DNA of 64,000 nt. Source: Plectosphaerella cucumerina (lineage: Eukaryota; Ascomycota; Sordariomycetes; Glomerellales; Plectosphaerellaceae). Below the pieces are notes generated by a model, which saw only the letters and a list, made by a program, of their open reading frames with translations, was not told where the DNA came from and did not search any database. This document shows positions 63,749 to 64,000 of this stretch, piece by piece; the stretch's first letter is position 1, and every line of letters begins with the position of its first letter. The position numbers and the translations under genes were made by a program. The DNA lies in the NCBI GenBank assembly GCA_020746995.1, contig JAGPXD010000001.1, positions 5,518,001 through 5,582,000 of the forward strand. The letters run 5' to 3'.

Positions 63749-64000
63749 ATGATGGCGCCACTCCCTCCAGAGCTCTGGGACATCATCATTAGGTGAGTCG
63801 CAGCCTTTTCTAACAAAAGCGGAATTTTCGGGCTAAGAGGCGTACAGCGATTTGAGAGCGGATATGAACTTTGCCACGGGGCGCAATATCCCAACCATCC
63901 AGTCTTGCCTAAGAAGTCTCTGCTTGACTTCTCGCCAACTACATTCTATTGCCAGCCAGCATCTGTACGCAGTGCCGACGACGAAGCGTCCCCACCTCTT
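63749..64000 (+). CDS. F-box protein, N-terminal part (cut by window end)
   Basis: Exons 63749-63792 and 63848-64000 (continuing). The 55-nt intron (GTGAGT to TACAG) splits a Ser codon and yields MMAPLPPELWDIIISDLRADMNFATG, then SCLRSLCLTSRQLHSIASQHLYAVP. The P-E-L-W...L-T-S-R-Q-L-H-S-I-A pattern is the standard fungal F-box. Two consecutive ATGs open the frame. The substrate-binding body lies outside the window. Confidence 0.8.

Noticed and set aside
1..64000. CRISPR arrays, prophage, or an intact transposable element
   Set aside because: No regularly spaced repeats, no integrase, transposase or reverse-transcriptase motifs, and no long terminal or inverted repeats were seen.

Overview
The window is nuclear DNA of a filamentous ascomycete, most likely a Sordariomycete. 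Support: GC-rich genes closely packed on both strands, many short GT-AG introns (mostly 47-76 nt), two Zn2Cys6 regulators, a PAB1 with a charged insertion in RRM4 and a spliced tRNA gene. I could not run a database search, so genus is not assigned. All gene models are my own splice reconstructions; in each multi-exon model I checked that the exons join in frame.

Layout. 0-14 kb holds core genes: DNA2 (cut by the window start), an unknown membrane protein, peroxisomal 3-ketoacyl-CoA thiolase, a HUL5/UBE3-type HECT ligase and poly(A)-binding protein PAB1. 14-24 kb is a metabolic patch: nitronate monooxygenase, two GFO/IDH/MocA oxidoreductases, a Zn2Cys6 regulator between them, a small hydrophilic protein and an F-box-like protein. 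24-31.5 kb is gene-poor and holds only a 96-aa double-stranded-RNA-binding protein with good support. 31.5-46 kb is denser: mitochondrial ribosomal protein uS7m, a universal-stress-domain protein, a two-helix membrane protein, an F-box protein, a cytochrome P450 and TVP18. 46-55 kb has two MFS transporters, an intronless bacterial-type PdxA-like dehydrogenase and a second Zn2Cys6 regulator. 55-64 kb looks visibly less GC-rich and accessory: a protein kinase/vWA fusion, a CorA-like membrane protein, a small unknown gene, an intron-containing tRNA-Glu(CTC) and the start of an F-box gene.

How the genes may work together. Two local regulons are suggested by repeated CGG-N8-CCG sites, the type bound by Zn2Cys6 dimers. 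(1) Five copies of a 14-bp element close to CGGCGATTCCACCG lie in the divergent MFS/PdxA-like promoter and in the promoter of the other MFS gene; the neighbouring regulator gene has its own CGG-N8-CCG site. This looks like an uptake-and-catabolism module for an unidentified sugar acid or hydroxy-acid. (2) TCGG-N8-CCGA palindromes sit upstream of both oxidoreductases that flank the first regulator. Two ACGCGT boxes exactly 10 bp apart precede DNA2, and two CCTCGG/CCGAGG boxes precede the thiolase, each fitting the known control of those pathways.
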